Shown one piece after another: positions 1 through 5,827 of a DNA stretch of 8,606 nt. Under the pieces are notes generated by a model that saw nothing but the letters and a program-made list of their open reading frames with translations, was not told the DNA's origin and searched no databases. The number at the start of each line of letters is the position of its first letter. Position 1 is the first letter of the stretch. The stretch is from Lentisphaerota bacterium (GTDB lineage Bacteria; Verrucomicrobiota; Kiritimatiellia; RFP12; UBA1067), in NCBI GenBank assembly GCA_022839525.1, contig JALHET010000073.1, forward strand, positions 1-8,606, given 5' to 3'. The translations under genes were made by a program, and so were the position numbers.

Positions 1-918
1 ATCCACGGCGGGCAGGTCGTCGATCTTGTACTTCTCGAAGATGCGCAGCACGTCTACGGCATAGGCGTCCTCGGTGATGGAGACAGGGTTGCGGGTCATG
101 ACCGGGCCGACGCGGCTGTGGAGGATGTCGGTGCCTTCGGAGAGCAGGCGGCGCAGGTCGCCGTCGGTGAAGATGCCGGCGAGGCGCCCGTCGGGATGGG
201 TCAGCAGTGCGGTGCCGCTCTTGGCGGCGGTCATGGCCATGACCGCATCCATGACGGAGGCGGAGAGGGGGAGGCTGGCGAGGCGGTCGCCGGTGCGCAT
301 GATGTCGCGGACGCGCAAGACGAGGGCGCGGCCGATGGCGCCGGCGGGGTGGAGGCGGGCGTAGCTCGCCTTGTCGAAATGGCGGGCGTCGATCAGCACC
401 ATGGCGAGCGCGTCGCCCACGGCGAGGGTGGCGGTGGTGCTGGTGGTGGGCGCCATGCCGAAGGGGCAGGCCTCTTTGCCGATGCGCACGCAGAGCACCA
501 CGTCACTCAGCCGGGCGAGCGTGCTGTCCGGGTTCCCGACCATGCCGATGACCGTGATCCCGAGGCGCCGCACGGCGGGGATGAGCTTGATGACCTCCTC
601 GGATTCGCCGGAGAAACTGAGGGCGAGCAGCACGTCGTTCCCGGCGATGATGCCGAGGTCGCCGTGCATGGCTTGAATGGGGTTCATAACGACGCTGGTC
701 GACCCGGTGCTGGCGAGCGTGGCCGAAAGTTTCTCGGCGATGTGCAGGTTCTTGCCCACACCGGTGACCACGATTTTGCCGCCCTTGTCGAGGGTTTCGG
801 CGAGGAGGCGCACGGTGGCGAGAAAATCGTCGCCCAGGGCGGCCTGGGCGGTGCGCAGGCCTTCGATTTCGGTCTCCATGACCTTCTGGGCAAGGGAAAG
901 GATCGCTGCGTTGTCCAT
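1..918 (-). CDS. kdsD: D-arabinose-5-phosphate isomerase, KdsD/KpsF family (3' end cut by window edge)
   Basis: Cytoplasmic sugar-phosphate isomerase interconverting D-ribulose 5-phosphate and D-arabinose 5-phosphate, the first step of Kdo synthesis for LPS. The 306 visible residues contain an N-terminal SIS domain (about residues 35-180) and two CBS domains (about 205-262 and 270 onward). By spacing to E. coli KdsD as I remember it (K59, H88, E111, H193), the active-site residues are present as K56 (GVGKNLHIAEK), H85 (MHGDLG), E108 (SGESEEV) and H190 (LHPAGAIGR). KEACPFGMAPTTSTTATL and GIFTDGDLRRLLS are family signatures. E. coli KdsD has about 328 residues, so roughly 20 C-terminal residues lie outside the window. 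The ATG at 918-916 starts the conserved N-terminus. There is no in-frame ATG/GTG just upstream and no Shine-Dalgarno, so the mRNA may be nearly leaderless. A KpsF or GutQ paralogue cannot be excluded, but the biochemical family is clear. Confidence 0.95.
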   Translation of the reverse strand, partial: MDNAAILSLAQKVMETEIEGLRTAQAALGDDFLATVRLLAETLDKGGKIVVTGVGKNLHIAEKLSATLASTGSTSVVMNPIQAMHGDLGIIAGNDVLLALSFSGESEEVIKLIPAVRRLGITVIGMVGNPDSTLARLSDVVLCVRIGKEACPFGMAPTTSTTATLAVGDALAMVLIDARHFDKASYARLHPAGAIGRALVLRVRDIMRTGDRLASLPLSASVMDAVMAMTAAKSGTALLTHPDGRLAGIFTDGDLRRLLSEGTDILHSRVGPVMTRNPVSITEDAYAVDVLRIFEKYKIDDLPAVD

Positions 919-923
919 AAGGA

Positions 924-1017
924 TGCGCAGTATAGCGCAAAGGGGTGGGGACGCAAAGGGGTTTTTGCTTGGGCGCGGGGCGTCCGTGCGCAAAACAGAT
1001 ATTTTTTCTGCGCAAAA
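924..1017. promoter_or_regulatory. Candidate operator cluster (TGCGCA / GCGCAAA elements) between divergent genes
   Basis: The element GCGCAAA occurs at 935-941, 988-994 and 1010-1016. The last two extend to an exact direct repeat TGCGCAAAA at 987-995 and 1009-1017, 22 bases apart (about two helical turns). A near match, ACGCAAA, lies at 951-957. TGCGCA is self-complementary and also occurs at 924-929. The position between divergent promoters suggests a shared regulator site. No regulator gene is in the window, so the binding protein is unknown. Confidence 0.4.
929..956 (-). promoter_or_regulatory. Candidate promoter of the kdsD-like gene
   Basis: On the minus strand TTGCGT (956-951) is followed after 16 bases by TATACT (934-929). 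A start point about seven bases past the -10 box would lie near 922, only about four bases from the ATG at 918. The -10 box sits exactly inside an inverted repeat TGCGC-N6-GCGCA (924-939), so a protein bound there would block it. The -10 box is a good match; the -35 matches only at TTG. Confidence 0.45.
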
Positions 1018-1094
1018 GCCTCTGGTTTCCGGCTGGGTTTTCGGGTATGTTTTTCCTGTCACATTGGATATTCGGGCAGGGAAGGGGGAAACGC

Positions 1095-2345
1095 ATGAAT
1101 CTGGACAAACGCGGCGGGGAGGCGGCGTCCTACAAATGGCAACTGGTGGCGCTGTTGTGGGTGGCGTTCTTCCTCCACCAGGGCAACCGGCAAGTTTACA
1201 ACGCGGTTTTGCCGCTCATCAAAAGCGGGCTGGATCTGAGCGATGTGCAGGCCGGTCTGGTGCAGAGCGTTTTCACCGCCGTTTACGGCGTGTGCGTGCC
1301 CTTGGCAGGTTTTCTGGGCGACAGGCTGCGCCGGAAGTGGCAGATCCTGCTGAGCCTTGTGGTGTTCAGCCTGGGCACGCTGCTGACGGGCTTTGGCGGC
1401 GGCGTGTTGGCGTTCGTGTTGTTTTACGGGCTGGCGACCGGCGGGGGCGAGGCCTTCTATTATCCGCCCGCCACATCGCTGATGGGGCAGTTCCACGACA
1501 AGAGCCGGGCCACGGCCTTGTCCATCCACCAGACCGCGCTTTATCTGGGCATTACCTTCAGCGGCTTTTTCTCGGGGTATCTGGGGCAGCGGTGGGGGTG
1601 GCGCGCCCCGTTCCTCCTGTTCGGCGGCGCAGGCCTGGCCTGGGCGGTTGTCATGCTGTTTTTCATGCGCGACACGCCGAATCAGAAACACGACACCCCG
1701 GTCGCGCATGTGCCGGTCCGGGAGACGCTGGCGCATATCCTGAGCAAGCGTTCCGCGATCGCGCTGGCGCTGGCGTTCGGCTGCATGGTGTACGTGGATG
1801 TAGGGTTTAAGACGTGGATGCCGACCTTCCTGCACGAGCGGTTCGCGTTTTCCTTGGAAAAGGCCGGGTTCTCCGCCGTGTTCTATCATTTTCTCTGCGC
1901 CTTTTTCGGCGTGATGATCGGCGGGAAGCTGACGGACCGCTGGGCCGCGCGCCGCAGGACGGTCCGCTTTGAGGCGAACGCGTGCGGGCTGTTGTTGGGC
2001 GCGCCGTTTATCTACCTGATGGCCAACACGGAATCCGAGGCGGTGTGCTTTGTGATGTTGGGGCTGTTCGGGCTGTTCCGAGGCATCTATGACTCCAACC
2101 TCTTCGCCTCGCTGTTCGATGTGATCAAACCCCAGTATCGGGCTTCGGCCACGGGGCTCATGCTGGCCTTCGCCTTCCTTGTGGGCGCCTTCTCGCCGAC
2201 GGTGCTGGGTATGCTCAAGACGAAGTTCGGCCTTTCGTTCGGGGTGTCTTCCCTGGCCGGGTTTTACGTGCTGGGCGGGGTGATCATCCTGATCGCCCGC
2301 CTGCTGTTTTTCGGACGCGATTACGAGGGCAAGCCCGTTGCCTGA
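1095..2345 (+). CDS. MFS transporter, probably sugar or sugar-acid/organic-anion uptake
   Basis: A 416-residue inner-membrane permease of the major facilitator superfamily, the usual length for a 12-helix member. Hydrophobic segments alternate with short charged loops throughout. The MFS motif A appears after helix 2 as GFLGDRLRRK (residues 72-81) and again in the C-terminal half as GGKLTDRWAARRR (276-288). A longer polar loop at about 192-220 divides the two six-helix halves. GGGEAFYYPPATSLMGQF (117-133) resembles the helix 4 region of the anion:cation symporter branch, which moves hexuronates and other organic anions; that is a resemblance only. The ATG at 1095 is preferred over in-frame starts farther upstream because a strong AGGGAAGGGGG Shine-Dalgarno precedes it and the helix-1 region follows directly. 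It is the first gene of the apparent operon, followed at once by the GH10 gene, so a breakdown product of that enzyme's substrate is the natural guess for cargo. Confidence 0.9.
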   Translation: MNLDKRGGEAASYKWQLVALLWVAFFLHQGNRQVYNAVLPLIKSGLDLSDVQAGLVQSVFTAVYGVCVPLAGFLGDRLRRKWQILLSLVVFSLGTLLTGFGGGVLAFVLFYGLATGGGEAFYYPPATSLMGQFHDKSRATALSIHQTALYLGITFSGFFSGYLGQRWGWRAPFLLFGGAGLAWAVVMLFFMRDTPNQKHDTPVAHVPVRETLAHILSKRSAIALALAFGCMVYVDVGFKTWMPTFLHERFAFSLEKAGFSAVFYHFLCAFFGVMIGGKLTDRWAARRRTVRFEANACGLLLGAPFIYLMANTESEAVCFVMLGLFGLFRGIYDSNLFASLFDVIKPQYRASATGLMLAFAFLVGAFSPTVLGMLKTKFGLSFGVSSLAGFYVLGGVIILIARLLFFGRDYEGKPVA

Positions 2346-2375
2346 GCGCGGATCGCACAAAAAGGATATGGCATC

Positions 2376-2411
2376 AAGAACAAGAATGAGGACGGGGATG
2401 AGAATGAGAAA
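2376..2411 (+). repeat. Degenerate hexamer array (RRGRAY-like) at the start of the GH10 gene
   Basis: Six consecutive hexamers keep a period of six: AAGAAC, AAGAAT, GAGGAC, GGGGAT, GAGAAT, GAGAAA. The array lies in the reading frame, supplies the likely Shine-Dalgarno (GAGG at 2388-2391) and contains three possible ATG starts (2386, 2398, 2404). It is one of three short-period arrays at the junctions of this gene cluster. Confidence 0.6.
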
Positions 2412-3753
2412 ACAAGGACGGGTGCTGATTGTGGTCGCGCTGTGCGTGGCCGGTGCGGAAGCGGAATTGCCCGCAGCCTATCGCGCGCTCTGGGAGGCGC
2501 CGGAGTTGACGCGGCGGATCGAGGAGGGGATTGAGCGGAACCGCAAGGGCACGGTGACGCTCCGCGTGACGGATGCTGCGGGGCGGCCGGTTGCGGGGGC
2601 GGCGCTGGCTCTCCGGCAGACGGGGCACGCGTTCCTGTTCGGCTGCAACGCCTTTGTGCTGGGGCAGCTCGGGACTCCGGAACGGAACCGGCGGTACGAG
2701 GAGGCGTTCACCAACATCTGCAACTTCGCCACGGTTCCCATTTACTGGAAGGGGACCGAGCCGCGGCAGGGCGCACTGCGCTACGCCGGGGGCGGCGAGG
2801 AGATCTGGCGCCGGCCGCCGGTGGACCGCTTCATCCCGTTCGGCAGGAAACACGCTCTGACCCTGAAAGCGCACCCGATGCTGTGGCACTCGCACAATCC
2901 CGACTGGCTGCCCAAAGACCCGGAGGCGCTGAAAACCCTGTACCGGAAGCGTTTCAAGGAGTTGTCCGAACGGTATGCGAAGGACATCGCCATCTGGGAG
3001 GTGACCAATGAGTCGACCGGCTGCCCCAAGGCGTATCCCCTTTATTCCGAAGACCGGGCCTATGTGGCGTGGGCGTTTCGGGAGGCCGCGCCCCTGTTCG
3101 GTCCGGAAAACCGGCTGATGATCAACGATTTCACCCACTTCAACGAGCGCCTGCCTGAGGAGAGCGCCTATTACAAGCAGCTCCGCGCGCTGTTGGACCA
3201 GGGCGTGCGGATAGACGGGATCGGGCTTCAGTTTCACCTCTGGTTCGAGGCGAATCTAATGGAGAAGCATGTGGCGGGTGAGCGCTATCTGCCGGCGCGG
3301 CTGCTGGAGGTGTACGAGGCCTTTGCCGCGTTCAACCGTCCGCTTTACATCACCGAGATCACGGTGCCGACGCCGACAGGGCCGGACGGCGAGGCGGTGC
3401 AGGCGGAGGTGGTCCGCAATCTTTACCGGCTGTGGTTCAGCGTGCCCGCCATGGCGGGCGTCACCTATTGGAATCTGGGCGACAGCATGGCTCACGACAC
3501 AGAAAACACGGCCGCCGCCGGGCTGGTCGATAAAGATATCAAGCCCAAGGCCTCCTATCGTGCGCTGGACGAGCTGGTCAACCGCATCTGGCGCAGCCGT
3601 GCCGAGGGTACGACGGATGCGGAGGGGCGCCTGCGGTTCCGCGGGTTTTACGGGACGTACGAAGTGACGGTCACGCAGGGCGGCAAAACGCGCCGGATCC
3701 CGGTCCGCCTGTCGAAAGGCGGGCCTGCGGAACAGCGCGTGGTGGTGGATTGA
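2398..3753 (+). CDS. Exported GH10-family glycoside hydrolase (endo-1,4-beta-xylanase-like)
   Basis: A 451-residue exported retaining glycoside hydrolase. A Sec signal peptide (MRMRKQGR, a hydrophobic core, cut after AEA at about residue 22) precedes a GH10 barrel at about residues 76-395. Landmarks in order: KGTEPRQG (118-125); LKAHPMLWHSHNPDW (156-170), equivalent to the family GHTLVWHSQ block; acid/base E205 in WEVTNE; GIGLQFH (274-280); nucleophile E320 in YITEI; and VTYWNLGD (355-362). The family usually has TELD, here TEIT. GH10 enzymes mostly cleave xylan backbones, but this divergent type may act on another beta-glycan. Residues 52-75 (VTDAAGRPVAGA) and 403-430 (TTDAEGRLRFRGFYGTYEVT) look like two halves of one carboxypeptidase-regulatory-like sandwich around the barrel. 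The ATG at 2398 gives a good signal peptide and a GAGG site six bases upstream; TTG 2338 (overlapping the MFS stop), ATG 2368, 2386 and 2404 are alternatives. Translation may be coupled to the MFS gene. Confidence 0.88.
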   Translation: MRMRKQGRVLIVVALCVAGAEAELPAAYRALWEAPELTRRIEEGIERNRKGTVTLRVTDAAGRPVAGAALALRQTGHAFLFGCNAFVLGQLGTPERNRRYEEAFTNICNFATVPIYWKGTEPRQGALRYAGGGEEIWRRPPVDRFIPFGRKHALTLKAHPMLWHSHNPDWLPKDPEALKTLYRKRFKELSERYAKDIAIWEVTNESTGCPKAYPLYSEDRAYVAWAFREAAPLFGPENRLMINDFTHFNERLPEESAYYKQLRALLDQGVRIDGIGLQFHLWFEANLMEKHVAGERYLPARLLEVYEAFAAFNRPLYITEITVPTPTGPDGEAVQAEVVRNLYRLWFSVPAMAGVTYWNLGDSMAHDTENTAAAGLVDKDIKPKASYRALDELVNRIWRSRAEGTTDAEGRLRFRGFYGTYEVTVTQGGKTRRIPVRLSKGGPAEQRVVVD

Positions 3754-3757
3754 GGGG

Positions 3758-3806
3758 AGGGAGGACAGGAGACAGGAGACGGGAGTCGGGAGCGCGGGCG
3801 TCCCGC
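3758..3806 (+). repeat. Heptamer array plus small hairpin between the GH10 and SDR genes
   Basis: Four heptamers follow one another: AGGAGAC (3767-3773), AGGAGAC (3774-3780), GGGAGTC (3781-3787) and GGGAGCG (3788-3794). A looser GGAGG-rich lead-in starts at 3758. The array runs into a hairpin GCGGG-CGT-CCCGC (3794-3806). There is no T tract, so it is not a standard terminator. The units are Shine-Dalgarno-like but too far (about 60 bases) from the SDR start to serve it. Confidence 0.6.
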
Positions 3807-3863
3807 CGTACTGACAGGGGACCGCTGAACGTCGACACGAAAAACGCTGTACAGGACAAAACA

Positions 3864-4652
3864 ATGAATCCGAACAAGCAGACAATGTTGAAGCAGGCTT
3901 TTTCATTGGAGGGCCGCACCGCCCTGGTGACCGGTTCCGCGCGCGGCATCGGCCGGGCGATCGCGCGGGCGCTGGCCGAATGCGGGGCCACGGTCGCGGT
4001 GCATGGCGTGCGGGCGAGCGACGCGCTCGACCAGTCGCTGGCCGACGTGCGGGCGTTCTCGCCGCAGAGCGCGGCGGTGACCGGCGATCTGGGAGAGCCG
4101 GGCGCGGCCGCGAAGATTGTGGCGGACGCTGCGGCGGCGGTGGGCGCGCCGGACATCCTGGTCGCCAACGCCTCCATACAGATCCGGAGGCCGTGGCTGG
4201 AGATCTCTGCGGAGGAGGCGTTGCTGCAGATGCAGGTGAACTTCCACGCCACGCTCCAGCTTTTCCAGGCCGCCTATCCCGCGATGGCGGCGCGGCACTG
4301 GGGCCGGCTGATCTCGGTGGGCAGCGTGCAGGAGGTGCGGCCGCACCCCGAGATGCCGGTGTACGCGGCGAGCAAGGCGGCGCTGGAGAACCTGGTGCGG
4401 AATCTCGCCCGGCAGGCGGCTCCGGACGGCGTCACCGTCAACAACCTCTGCCCGGGCGTGTTTGCCACGGACCGCAACGCCGAGGCCCTGAACAATCCCG
4501 TTTACGCCGAACAGGTGCGCGGAAAAATCCCGGTGCGGGATTTCGCGCAGCCGGAAGACGCGGCGGGCGCGGCGCTCCTGCTGTGTTCGGACGCGGGGCG
4601 GTATATCACGGGCGTCACGCTGCGCGTGGACGGCGGCATGGGGGTGGGGTAG
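3864..4652 (+). CDS. Short-chain dehydrogenase/reductase (classical SDR), sugar or sugar-acid oxidoreductase-like
   Basis: A 262-residue cytoplasmic NAD(P)-dependent oxidoreductase, typical in size for a classical SDR. The nucleotide-binding motif TGSARGIG is at residues 23-30. The usual NNAG is changed to ANAS (101-104). The catalytic tetrad is N126 (VNFHA), S154 (SVGSVQ), Y167 and K171 (YAASK). NNLCPGVFAT (193-202) is the conserved PG region, and YITGVTLRVDGGMG (248-260) is the standard C-terminal cofactor and tetramer segment. The acidic residue often found at the end of strand beta-2 in NAD-preferring members is absent (VAVHGVR, 44-50), which with R27 hints at NADP(H); this is inference. 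Overall it resembles gluconate 5-dehydrogenase and 2-deoxy-gluconate 3-dehydrogenase-type enzymes, but SDR substrates cannot be assigned from sequence. ATG 3864 has AGGA (3853-3856) seven bases upstream; the ATG at 3885 lacks one. It lies 110 bases after the GH10 gene, probably in the same transcript. Confidence 0.92.
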   Translation: MNPNKQTMLKQAFSLEGRTALVTGSARGIGRAIARALAECGATVAVHGVRASDALDQSLADVRAFSPQSAAVTGDLGEPGAAAKIVADAAAAVGAPDILVANASIQIRRPWLEISAEEALLQMQVNFHATLQLFQAAYPAMAARHWGRLISVGSVQEVRPHPEMPVYAASKAALENLVRNLARQAAPDGVTVNNLCPGVFATDRNAEALNNPVYAEQVRGKIPVRDFAQPEDAAGAALLLCSDAGRYITGVTLRVDGGMGVG

Positions 4653-4704
4653 AGGTTACGCGATCCATGAGGATCACGCGCAATACGCCATGGGGATCGG
4701 CGGC

Positions 4705-4805
4705 GATGCCGATGCCGATACCGATAGCGATAGCGATACCGACCCCGACGCCGATGGGAGAGGGGGATCGATACCGATACCGATACCGACCCCGACGCCG
4801 ATGGG
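4705..4805 (+). repeat. Hexamer repeat tract with an exact 24-bp duplication, between the SDR and RraA-family genes
   Basis: Hexamers starting with GA run in register from 4705 to 4758 (nine units: GATGCC twice, GATACC, GATAGC twice, GATACC, GACCCC, GACGCC, GATGGG). They resume at 4770-4805 (GATACC three times, GACCCC, GACGCC, GATGGG). The last four units are identical in both blocks, giving an exact 24-bp direct repeat at 4735-4758 and 4782-4805, offset by 47 bases. The spacer 4653-4832 contains no credible gene; in one frame the tract would read as a dipeptide repeat (MPMPIPIAIAIPTPTPM), an artefact of the period. The tract ends about 14 bases before the Shine-Dalgarno of the next gene. Confidence 0.85.
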
Positions 4806-4832
4806 TAACGTTAGGATTGGAGGAAAAGACAG

Positions 4833-5588
4833 ATGAGCGGGAAGAGCGAAGAGAGTCTATTGCAGAAAGAAGCCGGCATGATGAAGCTGGAGAAGCTCAT
4901 CGCCGCGCGAGAGGGTGTTTCCGGAAAACCGTTTTCCATTCCGGTCAAAGACCTGCTGGCGCGGTACGAGCGGCTCTACACCGGCGCGATCAGCGACGTG
5001 CTGCGCGAGTTCGCCTTGCTCGACCAGTCGCTGCCCGGCCACCTGAGGCCGCTGCGCGACAGCGACACCGTGGCGGGCATCGCCTTCACGGTCAAAAGCG
5101 CGCCCAACGTGAAGATCACGGGCGAGATGACCTTCCGCGGCCAGATGCTCGACGAGATGGGAGAGGATCACTTCGTGGTGTGGGACACCTCGAACGATGA
5201 GAAGGCCACGCTGTGGGGCGGGGTGATGACCGCCACCGCGTACGGCAAGGGCGTGAAGGCGGCCTGCATCGACGGCGGCATCCGCGACACCCGGCAGATT
5301 CTGGAAAAGCCCTTCCCCGTGTATTACAGATACCGCATCCCCAACGGCTCGCTCGGCCGCTGCCTGATCACGCACTACCAGATCCCGATCCAGATCGGCG
5401 ACGTGACGGTCAAGCCCGGCGATGTGATCTTCGCGGACTGCGACGGCGTGGTCTGCGTGCCGCGCGACATCGCCTATGATGTGCTGACGCGCGCCGAAGA
5501 GATCCGCGAGAACGAAAAGAAAATTTTCGGCTGGGTCGCCGCGGGCGAGACGGTCAAGCAGATCACCGACAAGGGCGGCTACTTTTAA
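4833..5588 (+). CDS. RraA / HMG-CHA aldolase family protein
   Basis: A 251-residue member of the RraA-like family, which includes Mg-dependent 4-hydroxy-4-methyl-2-oxoglutarate / 4-carboxy-4-hydroxy-2-oxoadipate aldolases (retro-aldol to pyruvate plus another keto acid) and the RNase E inhibitor RraA. Family marks are TGAISDVL (50-57), ATLWGGVMTATAYGKG (125-140), IDGGIRD (146-152; R151 for substrate, D152 for the metal) and KPGDVIFADCDGVVCVP (194-210). E. coli RraA has only about 161 residues, so the length and intact GGIRD motif favour an enzyme. Annotations such as regulator of RNase E or demethylmenaquinone methyltransferase, often attached to this family, would be misleading. The N-terminal 40 residues are an extension rich in charged residues. 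ATG 4833 has GGAGGA at 4819-4824, eight bases upstream. As the last gene of the cluster with an SDR and an MFS permease, it probably works on a sugar-derived keto acid; the substrate is unknown. Confidence 0.88.
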   Translation: MSGKSEESLLQKEAGMMKLEKLIAAREGVSGKPFSIPVKDLLARYERLYTGAISDVLREFALLDQSLPGHLRPLRDSDTVAGIAFTVKSAPNVKITGEMTFRGQMLDEMGEDHFVVWDTSNDEKATLWGGVMTATAYGKGVKAACIDGGIRDTRQILEKPFPVYYRYRIPNGSLGRCLITHYQIPIQIGDVTVKPGDVIFADCDGVVCVPRDIAYDVLTRAEEIRENEKKIFGWVAAGETVKQITDKGGYF

Positions 5589-5615
5589 AAAAAAGAATTT
5601 TTTTGTTTTTCCCTC

Positions 5616-5644
5616 TTGCGCGGGAAAGGGCGCTTTGGTACAGT
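5616..5644 (+). promoter_or_regulatory. Candidate extended -10 promoter upstream of the Cys-rich protein
   Basis: TTGCGC (5616-5621), 17 bases, then TACAGT (5639-5644) with an extended TGG just before it (5636-5638). The same TGGTACANT core recurs at 6591-6599 before the next gene. A transcript from here would have a leader of about 175 bases. The -35 lies in the loop of a small TTTCCC/GGGAAA stem (5608-5627). Confidence 0.45.
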
Positions 5645-5827
5645 CACACCATCTCGAAGCCCCCTAGGGGTTGCGGGCGGGTGCCCGTGAGCCCTGTGAA
5701 ATTTTTTTAATTTCACGGGTTGACAGCATAAACCGTATGTGTTAAGGTTATGGCGTTTTTGGAGTTACCGGCGATGTTTAGGAGTCGTCTGGTAGCGACA
5801 AAAAAGAGAAACAACAAAGGAGTACTC
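5645..5827 (+). other. Structured leader or regulatory spacer before the Cys-rich gene
   Basis: Three elements follow one another: the 10-bp palindrome CCCCTAGGGG (5661-5670); a hairpin CGGGC-GGGT-GCCCG (5674-5687); and an AT-rich inverted repeat GTGAAATT-N5-AATTTCAC (5696-5716), extended by CCC/GGG flanks to 5692-5719. The last has no U tract after it, so it is not an ordinary terminator; it may be an operator or an RNA structure. I do not recognise a riboswitch class. The spacer as a whole is AT-richer than the genes on either side. Confidence 0.4.
5720..5748 (+). promoter_or_regulatory. Second candidate promoter before the Cys-rich gene
   Basis: A perfect TTGACA (5720-5725) is followed after 17 bases by TAAGGT (5743-5748), a weak -10 that keeps the first two and last positions. 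It abuts the AT-rich inverted repeat ending at 5719, which would be well placed as an operator or activator site. It would give a leader of roughly 70 bases. Confidence 0.4.

Noticed and set aside
945..1094. N-terminal extension of the MFS protein by 50 residues
   Set aside because: It would cover the candidate operator sites, lacks a ribosome site, and the ATG at 1095 has a strong one.
118..1098. 326-residue plus-strand open frame across the kdsD-like gene
   Set aside because: Composition is G/A/E/H repetitive, and the minus-strand frame has all KdsD active-site residues.
1059..2360. 433-residue minus-strand open frame opposite the MFS gene
   Set aside because: Its translation is rich in H, R, Q and P with no hydrophobic or domain pattern; it mirrors the GC-biased MFS gene on the other strand.
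4705..4805. CRISPR array
   Set aside because: Units are hexamers without unique spacers of even length; only one 24-bp duplication is present.
3980..5200. 406-residue plus-strand open frame spanning the SDR, the hexamer tract and part of the RraA-family gene
   Set aside because: Out of frame with both recognised genes and of G/R/A-rich low complexity.
4833..5588. RNase E inhibitor function for the RraA-family protein
   Set aside because: The protein is about 90 residues longer than E. coli RraA, keeps the aldolase GGIRD motif and sits in a catabolic-looking operon.
5588..5610. Intrinsic terminator after the RraA-family gene
   Set aside because: There is a long A run followed by T runs, but no GC-rich stem; only a weak A/T hairpin is possible.
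5750..5827. N-terminal extension of the Cys-rich protein by 26 residues
   Set aside because: It would bury the signal peptide; the ATG at 5828 has AAAGGAG at ideal spacing.
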